Below, one piece after another: positions 25,296 through 33,729 of a DNA stretch of 37,816 nt (its first letter is position 1; the number at the start of each line of letters is the position of its first letter). Source of the stretch: Romboutsia timonensis (GTDB taxonomy: Bacteria; Bacillota; Clostridia; Peptostreptococcales; Peptostreptococcaceae). The notes beneath the pieces are model-generated. The model was given only the letters and a program-made list of their open reading frames with translations, was not told where the DNA came from and ran no database searches. Where the stretch lies: NCBI RefSeq assembly GCF_900106845.1, contig NZ_LT629850.1:1240845-1278660 (forward strand). The letters run 5' to 3'. Both the position numbers and the translations under genes were made by a program.

Positions 25296-25892
25296 GTGAG
25301 TTTTTATAAATTTGTAACAAAAGCTTTTAAATGTTTTGTAAATATATTTTACAAATATAAAGTTATAGGAGCAGAAAATATACCTGATGAGGGCAATGTA
25401 ATAATTGCTGCAAATCACAAATCTAATCTAGATCCTATATTCTTAGCAGCAGCAATAGAAAATAGGCAAGTTGCAGCTATTGCTAAAAAAGAACTTTTTG
25501 ATATAAAGCCATTAGCATATATTTTAAAAAAATTAAATGTTATTCCTATAAATAGAGAAAAACCAGATATCTCTACTATAAAAAATATTCTAAAGGCTAT
25601 AAAAGATGGATATGTATTAGGTATATTTCCTGAAGGAACAAGAATTAAAGAACCTGGATTTGGTAAAGCTAAAGCTGGACTTTCTCTATTTGCCATAAAA
25701 GGAAAAGCACAAGTTGTACCTATATCTATAATATCTAATTATAAATTATTTAATAGAGTAACGATATTTATAGATAAACCAATTTCATTTGAAGAATACT
25801 ATAAACAAAAGCTTACTTCAGAGGAAAATGAACGATTATCACAGAATGTATTAGAAGTAATAAAAGAAAATTACTATATACACTCTAAATAA
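25296..25892 (+). CDS. plsC: 1-acyl-sn-glycerol-3-phosphate acyltransferase
   Basis: Adds the second acyl chain to lysophosphatidic acid in phospholipid synthesis; 198 residues. Motif I is NHKSNLD with catalytic His41 and Asp46; motif III is FPEGTR (111-116, with EGTR 113-116). A hydrophobic, membrane-facing N-terminus fits a peripheral membrane enzyme. The start codon is GTG, after GAAGGGAGAT. It lies between cmk and ispH on the same strand. Confidence 0.9.
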   Translation: MSFYKFVTKAFKCFVNIFYKYKVIGAENIPDEGNVIIAANHKSNLDPIFLAAAIENRQVAAIAKKELFDIKPLAYILKKLNVIPINREKPDISTIKNILKAIKDGYVLGIFPEGTRIKEPGFGKAKAGLSLFAIKGKAQVVPISIISNYKLFNRVTIFIDKPISFEEYYKQKLTSEENERLSQNVLEVIKENYYIHSK

Positions 25893-25922
25893 TAATATTT
25901 TAATTTTAGGGAGATATGAAAT

Positions 25923-26759
25923 ATGAAAGTAAAAATAGCTAAAGAAGCAGGATTTTGCTTTGGTGTTAAAAGAGCTATGAAAATGGCATGGGATGAATTA
26001 GAATTAAATTCTGATATATATGCTTTAGGACCACTTATTCATAATAAGCAAGCTGTACAAAGGTATGAAGATAAAGGGCTTGTAACTGTAGATACTATTA
26101 ATGATATTCCTAATGATAAAAGTGTAATAATAAGATCTCATGGTGTATCTAGCGATATTTACGATAAAGCTAATTCTAATAATTTAAATATAATAGATAC
26201 AACATGTCCATTTGTAAAAAAAATCCACAATATAGTAAAAGAATTTTATGAAAAAGGATATAAAATAATAATAATTGGAGATAAAAACCATCCTGAAATA
26301 ATAGGTATAAATGGTTGGTGTGAAAATTCAGCACTTATAGTAAAATCTATTGATGATGTAAATAGCTTAAACTTAGATAATAACAGTAAATATTGTCTTG
26401 TAGCCCAAACTACACTAAATTTAGAATTATATAATGAAATAGTAAATATACTATCTAAAAAATTAGATAATATAACTTTTAAGAATACTATTTGTTCTGC
26501 AACAAAAACAAGACAACAAGCAGCTAAAGAATTATCTGTTGATGTAGACTGTATGATAGTTATAGGTGGAAAACATAGTTCTAATACACAAAAGCTAGTA
26601 AATATATGTAAAGAACAAGTACCTACTTTTGCAATAGAAACTAAAGAAGATTTAGATATAGATAAATTAAACAAATTCAATTTAATAGGAGTTACAGCAG
26701 GAGCTTCTACACCTGATTGGATAATTGAAGATGTAATAAGTTTTATAGAATCATTATAA
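25923..26759 (+). CDS. ispH: 4-hydroxy-3-methylbut-2-enyl diphosphate reductase
   Basis: Last enzyme of the MEP isoprenoid pathway, making IPP and DMAPP; 278 residues. Three cluster cysteines are present: Cys12 (GFCFGV), Cys95 (TCPFVKK) and Cys191 (TICSATKTRQ). His40, His73 and the HPE motif (His123, Glu125) form the substrate pocket. In some clostridia ispH is fused to rpsA; here it ends without the S1 extension and a terminator follows. Start after TAGGGAGAT. Last gene of the phosphatase-to-ispH run. Confidence 0.95.
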   Translation: MKVKIAKEAGFCFGVKRAMKMAWDELELNSDIYALGPLIHNKQAVQRYEDKGLVTVDTINDIPNDKSVIIRSHGVSSDIYDKANSNNLNIIDTTCPFVKKIHNIVKEFYEKGYKIIIIGDKNHPEIIGINGWCENSALIVKSIDDVNSLNLDNNSKYCLVAQTTLNLELYNEIVNILSKKLDNITFKNTICSATKTRQQAAKELSVDVDCMIVIGGKHSSNTQKLVNICKEQVPTFAIETKEDLDIDKLNKFNLIGVTAGASTPDWIIEDVISFIESL

Positions 26760-26801
26760 TTTATCTAAACTAGCATAATATATAATACGATAATATATAA
26801 T

Positions 26802-26834
26802 AAAGACATGAGTTTTATTTAATTCATGTCTTTT
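26802..26834 (+). terminator. Terminator after ispH
   Basis: 10-bp stem AAAGACATGA / TCATGTCTTT with a 12-base AT-rich loop and T-rich tail. Confidence 0.8.
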
Positions 26835-26870
26835 GTTTTAAGTTATTTTATTAAGGGTGGATGATATTAT

Positions 26871-27668
26871 ATGATTAAGAAGAAAATAAAAAATGTATAT
26901 AGAATGTTAAGGTATGCATATACAAAAGATATAAATATAAAATGCACTAATGTAAAGTATGGAAGTGATAAAAAACAATATTATAAGGTATATAAACAAA
27001 ATAGTAATAAACCAACTATATTTTTTATTCACGGAGGAGGTTGGTGTCAAGGTAGTCCATCTTTATATAGTGGAGTTGGGAAATATTTTTTTAAACATGG
27101 ATATACAGTAGTATTGGTTGGATATAGATTAGTACCACATTATAGATATCCTATTCAAATAGAAGATGCATTTAAAGCTCTTAGACATTATATAAAAAAT
27201 AATGATACTAATAATGGTATAGTAGTTGGAGGTTATTCAGCTGGTGCAGAAATATCATCTCACTTAGCTTTTGATACAAAAAGGCAAAATGATTATAAAA
27301 TAAATACATCTATTTTAAAAGGTTTTATATCCATATCTGGAGTTTTAAATTTTAATAAATGTAATTCAAATAGATCTAAAAGGTTAATAAAAAGGTATAT
27401 ATATAAAAGTAATACTGATACTTGTAATCCTATAAATCTAATAAATAAAAACTCTACTATAAGTACTCTTTGTATACATGGTGATAGTGATACACTAATA
27501 GATATAGAAAACTCAAAATCCTTTATAAATAATTTAAAGAATGTAAACAATAATTCTTATTTAAAAATAATAAAAGGTGCTGAGCATGAAGATACAATAG
27601 ATATAGTAAGAGGAAATGGTAATGAATATTCAAAATACGTTTTTGAGTTTTTAGAAAAAATAGTTTGA
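26871..27668 (+). CDS. Alpha/beta hydrolase, HSL-type esterase
   Basis: Esterase or deacetylase of 265 residues with an alpha/beta-hydrolase fold. The oxyanion motif HGGGW (54-58) and nucleophile elbow GYSAG with Ser123 place it with hormone-sensitive-lipase-like esterases. Asp205 or Asp207 (HGDSD) and His239 (GAEHED) complete the triad. No signal peptide, though the N-terminus is basic. The gene precedes a membrane O-acyltransferase by 14 bp, so the pair could add and remove acyl groups on the same cell-surface molecule. That link is inferred. Confidence 0.85.
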   Translation: MIKKKIKNVYRMLRYAYTKDINIKCTNVKYGSDKKQYYKVYKQNSNKPTIFFIHGGGWCQGSPSLYSGVGKYFFKHGYTVVLVGYRLVPHYRYPIQIEDAFKALRHYIKNNDTNNGIVVGGYSAGAEISSHLAFDTKRQNDYKINTSILKGFISISGVLNFNKCNSNRSKRLIKRYIYKSNTDTCNPINLINKNSTISTLCIHGDSDTLIDIENSKSFINNLKNVNNNSYLKIIKGAEHEDTIDIVRGNGNEYSKYVFEFLEKIV

Positions 27669-27682
27669 AGCGAGGTGAATTA

Positions 27683-28657
27683 ATGGCTATTACTAATAAA
27701 AGACATTTTATAGATAACATAAAAGTAGTACTTATATTTCTAGTTGTATTTGGTCACTTAATAGAGAGATATATAGACACTAGTGACACATTAATGGCTA
27801 TATATATGTTTATATATATTTTTCATATGCCTTTGTTTATTTATATCTCTGGATACTTATCTAAAAATGTAAATAAGAGTAAGAAAATTTTTCTAAAGGA
27901 TTTATTAATACCATATATTTTCTTAAATATTATATGGTATTCACTAGCATATATATATACTGGGGATGTTAATTTACCTATAATATATCCAGGATGGACT
28001 TTATGGTTTTTACTAAGTTTATTTTTTTGGAGAAGTTCACTTAAATACTTAATAAAAGTTAAATATATACTGCCTATTAGCTTTATATTAGGTATTTTAA
28101 TTGGACTTATACCAAATGGATCTATTCTATCATTTTCAAGAACTATAGTTTTTTTACCTTTCTTTTTATTAGGATATTATACAGATATAGAAAAGATAAA
28201 ATATATATTTGATAAGGTTAACATAGGTATATGTATTTTAGGAATACTTATATTTATAATCGTTTCATTTTTTATAGCTAATAAAGATATTTTAGATTAT
28301 CGATTTTTATATGGATCTCATTCCTATAAAGAGCTTGGTATCAGTATTTATATAGGCATAATCTCTAGAATATTACTTTATATTAGCAGTATATTATTAA
28401 GCTTATTTGTATCATATATAATACCAACTAGCAAAACATTTTTTACTCATATTGGAAAATCAACTATGTATATATATGTTTTTCACACTTATATTATACT
28501 TATAATATTCTATCTTATACCTTCATGGAATAAAAGTCTTCTTACAAATTTAATAATTATAATTAGTCCATTATTAGTTACATATATACTTTCATGTAAA
28601 TTTTTTGAGAAAACTTATAATATGGTACTCAATCCTATATGTAAACTAATAAAATAA
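27683..28657 (+). CDS. Membrane acyltransferase, acyltransferase-3 family
   Basis: Polytopic protein of 324 residues with about ten hydrophobic segments. The N-terminal HFIDNIKVVLIFLVVFGHL carries the conserved basic/aromatic start and the catalytic-type His of acyltransferase-3 enzymes, which transfer acetyl or succinyl groups to sugars and other extracellular targets. The ATG at 27683 is chosen because GAGGTG lies five bases upstream; the TTG at 27665 overlaps the previous gene's stop. Probably cotranscribed with the esterase, and ends at a strong terminator. Confidence 0.8.
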   Translation: MAITNKRHFIDNIKVVLIFLVVFGHLIERYIDTSDTLMAIYMFIYIFHMPLFIYISGYLSKNVNKSKKIFLKDLLIPYIFLNIIWYSLAYIYTGDVNLPIIYPGWTLWFLLSLFFWRSSLKYLIKVKYILPISFILGILIGLIPNGSILSFSRTIVFLPFFLLGYYTDIEKIKYIFDKVNIGICILGILIFIIVSFFIANKDILDYRFLYGSHSYKELGISIYIGIISRILLYISSILLSLFVSYIIPTSKTFFTHIGKSTMYIYVFHTYIILIIFYLIPSWNKSLLTNLIIIISPLLVTYILSCKFFEKTYNMVLNPICKLIK

Positions 28658-28682
28658 AAGAGAGTATAGCATACTCTCTTTT
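28656..28682 (+). terminator. Terminator after acyltransferase gene
   Basis: Perfect 12-bp stem AAAAGAGAGTAT / ATACTCTCTTTT with loop AGC, overlapping the end of the coding sequence by two bases. Confidence 0.9.
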
Positions 28683-28737
28683 ATTTATATCAGAATTTTA
28701 ACTTATCATTTAGCTAATAATATAAAGGGTGATAAAT

Positions 28738-29697
28738 ATGTATATATTAAATTTAAAAACTGCCGAAATAATAGATCATTTTAGAGAAGACTTTTATAGT
28801 AAAGTTTATCCATATCTTATTTTAAGTACAGCTTGTGAACTAAAATTACTTAAAGATATTTTAGATATAGATGAAATAACATTTAATGATTGCCTTGAAT
28901 TTGATGAAAATATAAAACTTGATTTATTTGATAACTATGACTTTTTAAGTCTTAATACATGTGAACTTAGTGGTAATGAAGCTAAAATTGAAGAAGTAAA
29001 TATGTACTTATCAGATAACTTTATATTAGTTATATGTGAAAAGGATAATTTCTTATATGATTATGTAAAAAGTATGATTCTTAATAATTCAAAGATTCAA
29101 AAGCATTATAATCCTAGTAATCTTTTTAAAATAAGTTATCTTATAATAAAAAATATTATTATACATGAATTTGAAAATTTAGAAAAAGTAGAAGATATGA
29201 TATTAGATTTAGAAGATGAAATTATGGAAGGTACAGATGATGAACATATTCTAAAAATAAATTATATAAGAAGTCTAACTAGAATCTTAGTAAAAAACAC
29301 AAGACCTCTTTTATATTTAGGTGATAGAATACTAAAAGATAATTTTAGATATCTTAAATATAATGATATGAAAAGATCCAATTTAGATAATTTACAAAGT
29401 ATAGATTTTGGTATTGATAAATTATATAATTTCGCACTTTCAACTAGAGAATTAGCTGATAAATTACTAGATATCTATTCCTCTAAGGTTGCCGAACAGA
29501 CTAATGACATAATAACAAAGCTTACACTTTTAACAGCTATTTCAGCTCCACTTACTATAATTACAGGTATATACGGTATGAACTTTAAATTTATGCCTGA
29601 ACTCAACTTATATTACGGATATCCTTTGACTATAGGAATTATGTTTATTATTGTATTGTGTGGAATTATAATATTTAAAATAAAAAAATTATTATAA
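28738..29697 (+). CDS. CorA-like magnesium transporter
   Basis: CorA/MIT-family divalent cation channel of 319 residues. A long acidic, helical cytoplasmic domain (about 1-255) includes the stalk helix KLLDIYSSKVAEQTNDI. The first membrane segment ends with the family GMN motif (280-282, in IYGMNF), and a second segment with a KIKK tail follows. These are the two helices and the pore signature of CorA. The ATG at 28738 is used because AAAGGGTGA precedes it; a GTG at 28729 lies inside that site. Mg2+ is the likely substrate, but Co2+ or Zn2+ transport is not excluded. Confidence 0.88.
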   Translation: MYILNLKTAEIIDHFREDFYSKVYPYLILSTACELKLLKDILDIDEITFNDCLEFDENIKLDLFDNYDFLSLNTCELSGNEAKIEEVNMYLSDNFILVICEKDNFLYDYVKSMILNNSKIQKHYNPSNLFKISYLIIKNIIIHEFENLEKVEDMILDLEDEIMEGTDDEHILKINYIRSLTRILVKNTRPLLYLGDRILKDNFRYLKYNDMKRSNLDNLQSIDFGIDKLYNFALSTRELADKLLDIYSSKVAEQTNDIITKLTLLTAISAPLTIITGIYGMNFKFMPELNLYYGYPLTIGIMFIIVLCGIIIFKIKKLL

Positions 29698-29936
29698 AGT
29701 AAGAGTAATTATATTATATATTTTTACAAAATAACATCCACTTTATTTTTTTAAGTCAACTCACTTGGATGAATGGCATTTTCCTTTATTTTTTTAATTA
29801 AAATATACTTTAAAATTATAAAATAAGGTAAAGTGCTATTTTTTTAAATAAAATCATCCTTTTATAGTATAAAATATTTATATTTTTATCCAAATAGTGT
29901 AAAATACAGTTAAAACCCAAGAAAAGGAGATACTTT

Positions 29937-31136
29937 ATGGAGAAATTATACTATATTGATCAATATATAAAAGAGTTTACAGCTGAAATCGTGGAAGTTT
30001 TAGAAGTAAACAACCAATTTCATGTATTACTTGATAAAACAGCATTCTTACCTGGTGGCGGAGGGCAATTTTGTGATTTAGGAAAAATAGATGTCCATCC
30101 AGTTATAGATGTTTATGAAAAAGAAAATAAAGTTTATCATGTTTTAGAAAAAAAGCCTATAAAAATACATAAAGTTAAGTGTGAGATAGATTGGAGTAGA
30201 AGAGAAGACGGTATGCATCAACACTTTGCTCAACATGTATTATCTGGATGCTTTTACACCCTATTTAAATTAAATACAGTTTCTTTTCATTTAGGAAAAG
30301 AGTCTAGTACAGTCGATATACAAGGAATATTAACTGAAAATCAAATAAGAAAAGCAGAGCAATTTGCTAATGAAATGATATCTAATGATATAAAACTTGA
30401 AGTATTAACTCCATCTAAAAAAGATTTAAAAAAGATATGGATAAGAAGGGACTTACCAGATACTACTAATGAAATAAGAATAGTAAAAATTGGAGATTTA
30501 GATTCTAATGCTTGTTGTGGTGTTCATCCAAAATCTACATTAGATTTAAGATTAATAAAGATAAAAAGATGGGAAAAGAATAGAGGAAACACTAGAATAG
30601 AATTTTTTGCTGGAAAAAGAGCAATAGACTATATACTAAAAAGAGATTTAATTCTAAATGACATTTGTAAGTATTTAAAATCTGGAGAAGAAGAGGTTAT
30701 TAAAGGAATAGCTAATATAAATGATAAAGTTCAAGAGATTTCAAATGAAAATAAAAAGTTAGAAGCTATTGTATCAGATTACGAAATAAAAGATATGATA
30801 AATAAAAGTACTAAAATAAATAATATCTCTATTATAAAAAACATATATACTGATAAATCTATGAAGTACATATCTAAGGTTGCATCTAAAATAACAGAAA
30901 ACGATAACTTTATAGCTTTACTAGCTTTAATAAATGATGATAAGGCAAACTTAGTATATGCATCATCTAAAAATTTAGATGTAAAGATTAATGATCTATT
31001 AAAAGATTCAATAAAGTTAATTGATGGCAATGGTGGAGGAACACCTTTCATGGCTCAAGGTGGAGGTAAAAATAACGGGAATATAGAAAATACATTAAAT
31101 TACGCACTTAGTAAATTAGAAAAGTCTATAGGATAA
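29937..31136 (+). CDS. AlaX-type alanyl-tRNA editing protein with DHHA1 domain
   Basis: Free-standing editing protein of 399 residues that removes wrongly attached amino acids (Ser, Gly) from tRNA-Ala. The N-terminal region has LPGGGGQFCDLG as in AlaRS editing modules. Zinc ligands are His96-x3-His100 (HQHFAQH) and Cys193 or Cys194 with His197 (CCGVH). A coiled-coil (about 255-285) leads to a C-terminal DHHA1 domain ending in GGGTPFMAQGGGK. The full-length form with DHHA1 is the AlaX-L type. Start after AAAAGGAGAT. Its terminator overlaps the left end of repeat copy E. Confidence 0.9.
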   Translation: MEKLYYIDQYIKEFTAEIVEVLEVNNQFHVLLDKTAFLPGGGGQFCDLGKIDVHPVIDVYEKENKVYHVLEKKPIKIHKVKCEIDWSRREDGMHQHFAQHVLSGCFYTLFKLNTVSFHLGKESSTVDIQGILTENQIRKAEQFANEMISNDIKLEVLTPSKKDLKKIWIRRDLPDTTNEIRIVKIGDLDSNACCGVHPKSTLDLRLIKIKRWEKNRGNTRIEFFAGKRAIDYILKRDLILNDICKYLKSGEEEVIKGIANINDKVQEISNENKKLEAIVSDYEIKDMINKSTKINNISIIKNIYTDKSMKYISKVASKITENDNFIALLALINDDKANLVYASSKNLDVKINDLLKDSIKLIDGNGGGTPFMAQGGGKNNGNIENTLNYALSKLEKSIG

Positions 31137-31141
31137 AATAA

Positions 31142-31177
31142 AAATGAAGCTAAGATTAAATAATTAGCTTCATTTTT
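31142..31177 (+). terminator. Terminator of the editing protein gene
   Basis: Perfect 12-bp stem AAATGAAGCTAA / TTAGCTTCATTT, 10-base loop. Its T-run is also the left end of repeat copy E. Confidence 0.9.
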
Positions 31178-31247
31178 GAGCAAGGATATATCGTTGGCGA
31201 AATGAAGTGTTTCGCCGACACGTCGCTCAAGCGAAACGAATTTTTTT
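31173..31247 (+). repeat. GC-rich intergenic repeat, copy E
   Basis: 75 bp: TTTTTGAGCAAGGATATATC, GTTGGCGAAATGAAGTG, TTTCGCCGACACGTCGCTCA, AGCGAAACGAATTTTTTT. It matches copy D but lacks the AACGGAT...ATCCGTTGCGGTAG hairpin near the left end. Confidence 0.85.
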
Positions 31248-31985
31248 ATTATCACTATTAACTTAACTATTATAACTTTTAATATTCTATAAAATCAATT
31301 CTTAATTAGTCTTATCTTTTTCATTATGAAAATAACCATATCTTTTTTTAGTCAAAGGATATAATCTTTAATTAATTTATATTAACATAATAAATCATAT
31401 AATTCCGTCTATTAAATTAATCATCTATTATTTACATATTTAATTAAAAATTATTTACAACTATGAATATGCTTATAAAGAGCAATAATCAGGATGAAGT
31501 TTACATAATTTAATTATTTTAAAAATATAAAGCTATTTTTTATTATAATTACAGTAAAACGCATTTAATTCGATTCTAAGCATTTCCGTTATTTTTCTGA
31601 TACATTATATTATTTTTTTTTGAAACTTCTTAAAACTGAATATAATGCTTTGGATTTTTAACATACTTTTATAAATTAAAAGAAAGTATTAAAACTATAA
31701 GTATAAAAAGAGTAGGTAATTTATAATAAGAAACCATAAGATTAAATTACATAAATATTAACAATTGCTCATTATCTGTAATAATATATAGAAGCTAAAA
31801 TATCACTTTATAAAAAGTAAATTTTAATTGAACACTATTTTAATTTCTTTAATTAAATAAACACAATTTAAATTAATATATTTTATAAATATTTTAAAAA
31901 CTCAAAAACTAATTTCTTTTATGTTATAAATTCTACTATACATGTAATAAATTGATTTTATTTATATTTATTTGTATAAATAAAC

Positions 31986-32005
31986 TAATTTTCACGTGAA
32001 AATTA
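31986..32005. repeat. Perfect 20-bp palindrome
   Basis: TAATTTTCACGTGAAAATTA is a complete palindrome around CACGTG, located about 125 bp past the integrase gene. It could be an operator or recombination core; no second copy was noticed in the window. Confidence 0.5.
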
Positions 32006-32084
32006 TAAATTTCAGCTTAGTTTTATTAAAATCGATTATAAGAGGTTTAATAAGATTTTAATACTTTTAGTCTATAAATAAAAT

Positions 32085-32120
32085 AAGAACCCTTTAAAAT
32101 CGAATTTAAAAGGTCTTTAT
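32085..32120 (-). terminator. Terminator of integrase gene
   Basis: Imperfect stem of about 14 bp (AAGAACCCTTTAAAAT against ATTTAAAAGGTCTT) with a T-rich minus-strand tail, ten bases after the integrase stop. Confidence 0.65.
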
Positions 32121-32129
32121 TTTTCACTT

Positions 32130-33245
32130 TTATCCTAAGTTAAATAAAACTTCTGATATTTTATCACTAGCTTCAGAATCCATTTCTTTTAATGTATGAG
32201 CGTATATATTAAGAGTAGTATTGACGTTTGAATGTCCAACCCTTTCTGAAATTACTTTAATTGGTACTTTTGAATTTATAAGCAACGTAACATGAGAGTG
32301 TCTAAGATCATGAAATCTTATATGATCTAAATCATTATCCTTAAGAAATCTATTAAATTTCTTACTTAATACATCCTGAGCTATAGGATTTTCATTTTTA
32401 TCAAAAAATAATAAATTTAAATTATTCTTTATTTTACCCTTTAGTTTATCCTCTAACTGATTTCTTTTATGTTCTCTCAATAAATTTATTATTTCTTTAG
32501 GCGCTGATATTGTTCTTTCGGAACTTTCTGTTTTAGGGCTTTTTAATATTACAGTATTATTATCTCTAACAGTTATTTTATTTATGGTTATTGTATTTTC
32601 TATAAAATCTATATTATCCCAAGTTAATCCTAAAACTTCCGAGATTCTAAGCCCCAATCCACTAGCCAAATAAATCTGTAACTCTAATGAACTTCCTTTA
32701 CAAACTTGAAGAAGCTTAACCATATCAGTTTTATTGTATATATTATTTTTAAACTTTTTTACTTTTGGAAGTTCTATACATTCAACTATATTTTCTCTTA
32801 TTAATCTTAATCTATAAGCTTTTTTTAATGCCAAGTTTAAAATGTTTATATGTATCTTTATAGTTTGAGGAGCTAAGATACCTACTAAATCATCAACATA
32901 GTTTTGTAAATGTATAGGCTTTAATTCTTCTAATTTATATTTTCCTAACATAGGGATTATATATTTTTTACATATTCTAAGGTAACAATTATATGTGGTG
33001 ATAGATAAGTTTATCTTATGTTTATCTAAAAAATCAATTAAAAAGTTTTCTAAATTCACAGCATTTGGAAGTACTAATTCATCATTAAATATGCTATCTT
33101 TTAACTCATTTAACTTTCTAGAGGCATCTCTTTTCTTTTCAAAAGAGCCCATATTTTTTTGTATTTTTTTACCGCTATTTTCATCTTTATATTCCAAATA
33201 AACTATATAGTTTTTGCTTCTTTTTCTTATAAATACAAAACTCAT
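32130..33245 (-). CDS. Tyrosine recombinase (phage/ICE-type integrase)
   Basis: Site-specific integrase of 371 residues. The N-terminal arm-binding domain (about 1-60) has RSKNYIVYLEYKD, a core-binding SAM-like domain follows (62-150), and the catalytic domain has Arg200 (GLGLRISE), Lys238 (SPKT), His312-x2-Arg315 (HDLRHSH), His338 (GHS) and the nucleophile Tyr348 (NIYAH). All catalytic residues are present, so the enzyme could be active. No excisionase, relaxase, replication or structural phage gene is adjacent; it is an orphan with gene-free flanks. Start after CGGAGGAA. The upstream region has several copies of TGACATAAAA. Confidence 0.92.
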   Translation of the reverse strand: MSFVFIRKRSKNYIVYLEYKDENSGKKIQKNMGSFEKKRDASRKLNELKDSIFNDELVLPNAVNLENFLIDFLDKHKINLSITTYNCYLRICKKYIIPMLGKYKLEELKPIHLQNYVDDLVGILAPQTIKIHINILNLALKKAYRLRLIRENIVECIELPKVKKFKNNIYNKTDMVKLLQVCKGSSLELQIYLASGLGLRISEVLGLTWDNIDFIENTITINKITVRDNNTVILKSPKTESSERTISAPKEIINLLREHKRNQLEDKLKGKIKNNLNLLFFDKNENPIAQDVLSKKFNRFLKDNDLDHIRFHDLRHSHVTLLINSKVPIKVISERVGHSNVNTTLNIYAHTLKEMDSEASDKISEVLFNLG

Positions 33246-33256
33246 TTTATTCCTCC

Positions 33257-33410
33257 GTTTTATGACAGTTATGTATTTATTATACCATAATTTAAAAATA
33301 AAAATATAAAAATATCTGACATAAAACTGACATAAAGCACAAAATTAGACATACAATCATTGAAAATACTATATTTTATTTTTTTGGCATAAAACTATAT
33401 ATTTTATGTC
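33257..33410. repeat. Cluster of TGACATAAAA sites upstream of integrase
   Basis: GTTTTATGACAG (33257-33268, inverted, one change), CTGACATAAAAC (33316-33327) directly followed in an 11-bp tandem by CTGACATAAAGC (33327-33338), GGCATAAAACTA (33386-33397) and TTTTATGTC (33402-33410, inverted). The sites could be integrase arm-type binding sites or operators. Confidence 0.45.
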
Positions 33411-33531
33411 TTATAATAAAAACATTTTAATTTATAGGTTTACAACAATTTACAAAAGTGCATTTTACTGCATATCTTATAAGTATCTATTTAAATTAAT
33501 TCTATTTTTAAGTAACAAATATATTCGTATC

Positions 33532-33576
33532 AGAAGCAAGAATATACTATCGATAAAATTATAAAAGCGAATTTTT
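33532..33576 (+). repeat. Possible decayed copy F of the GC-rich repeat
   Basis: AGAAGCAAGAATATACTATCG, then an AT-rich stretch, then AAAGCGAATTTTT. It resembles the GAGCAAGGATATATCG and AAGCGAATTTTT ends of copy E but is much changed. Confidence 0.3.
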
Positions 33577-33729
33577 CACACTCATATATTAACTTCATAT
33601 TATTTTTTAGTAGATTAGTAGGAGTATAAATTTATTTTAAAAACTGTATTTTGAAATTCCTAAAATCTTTATTTTTTATAAAAATTTCTGTATAATTATA
33701 TATCAGTATATAATACAAGGAGATAAAAC

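Larger units (their letters stand above)
31248..32129. other. Long gene-free stretch downstream of integrase
   Basis: About 880 extremely AT-rich bases with no open frame that has a ribosome binding site. The visible features are a perfect 20-bp palindrome (31986-32005) and the integrase terminator (32085-32120). Such empty flanks are common around decayed mobile elements. Confidence 0.6.
33246..33729. other. Intergenic between integrase and trmB
   Basis: The left part holds the integrase promoter region and the TGACATAAAA sites; the right part holds a doubtful repeat copy (33532-33576) and the trmB promoter region. No gene is supported. Confidence 0.5.

Noticed and set aside
33317-33338. 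Tandem CTGACATAAAA units as the start of a CRISPR array
   Set aside because: Only two adjoining 11-bp units without spacers; nothing in the window has the regular repeat-spacer pattern of a CRISPR array.
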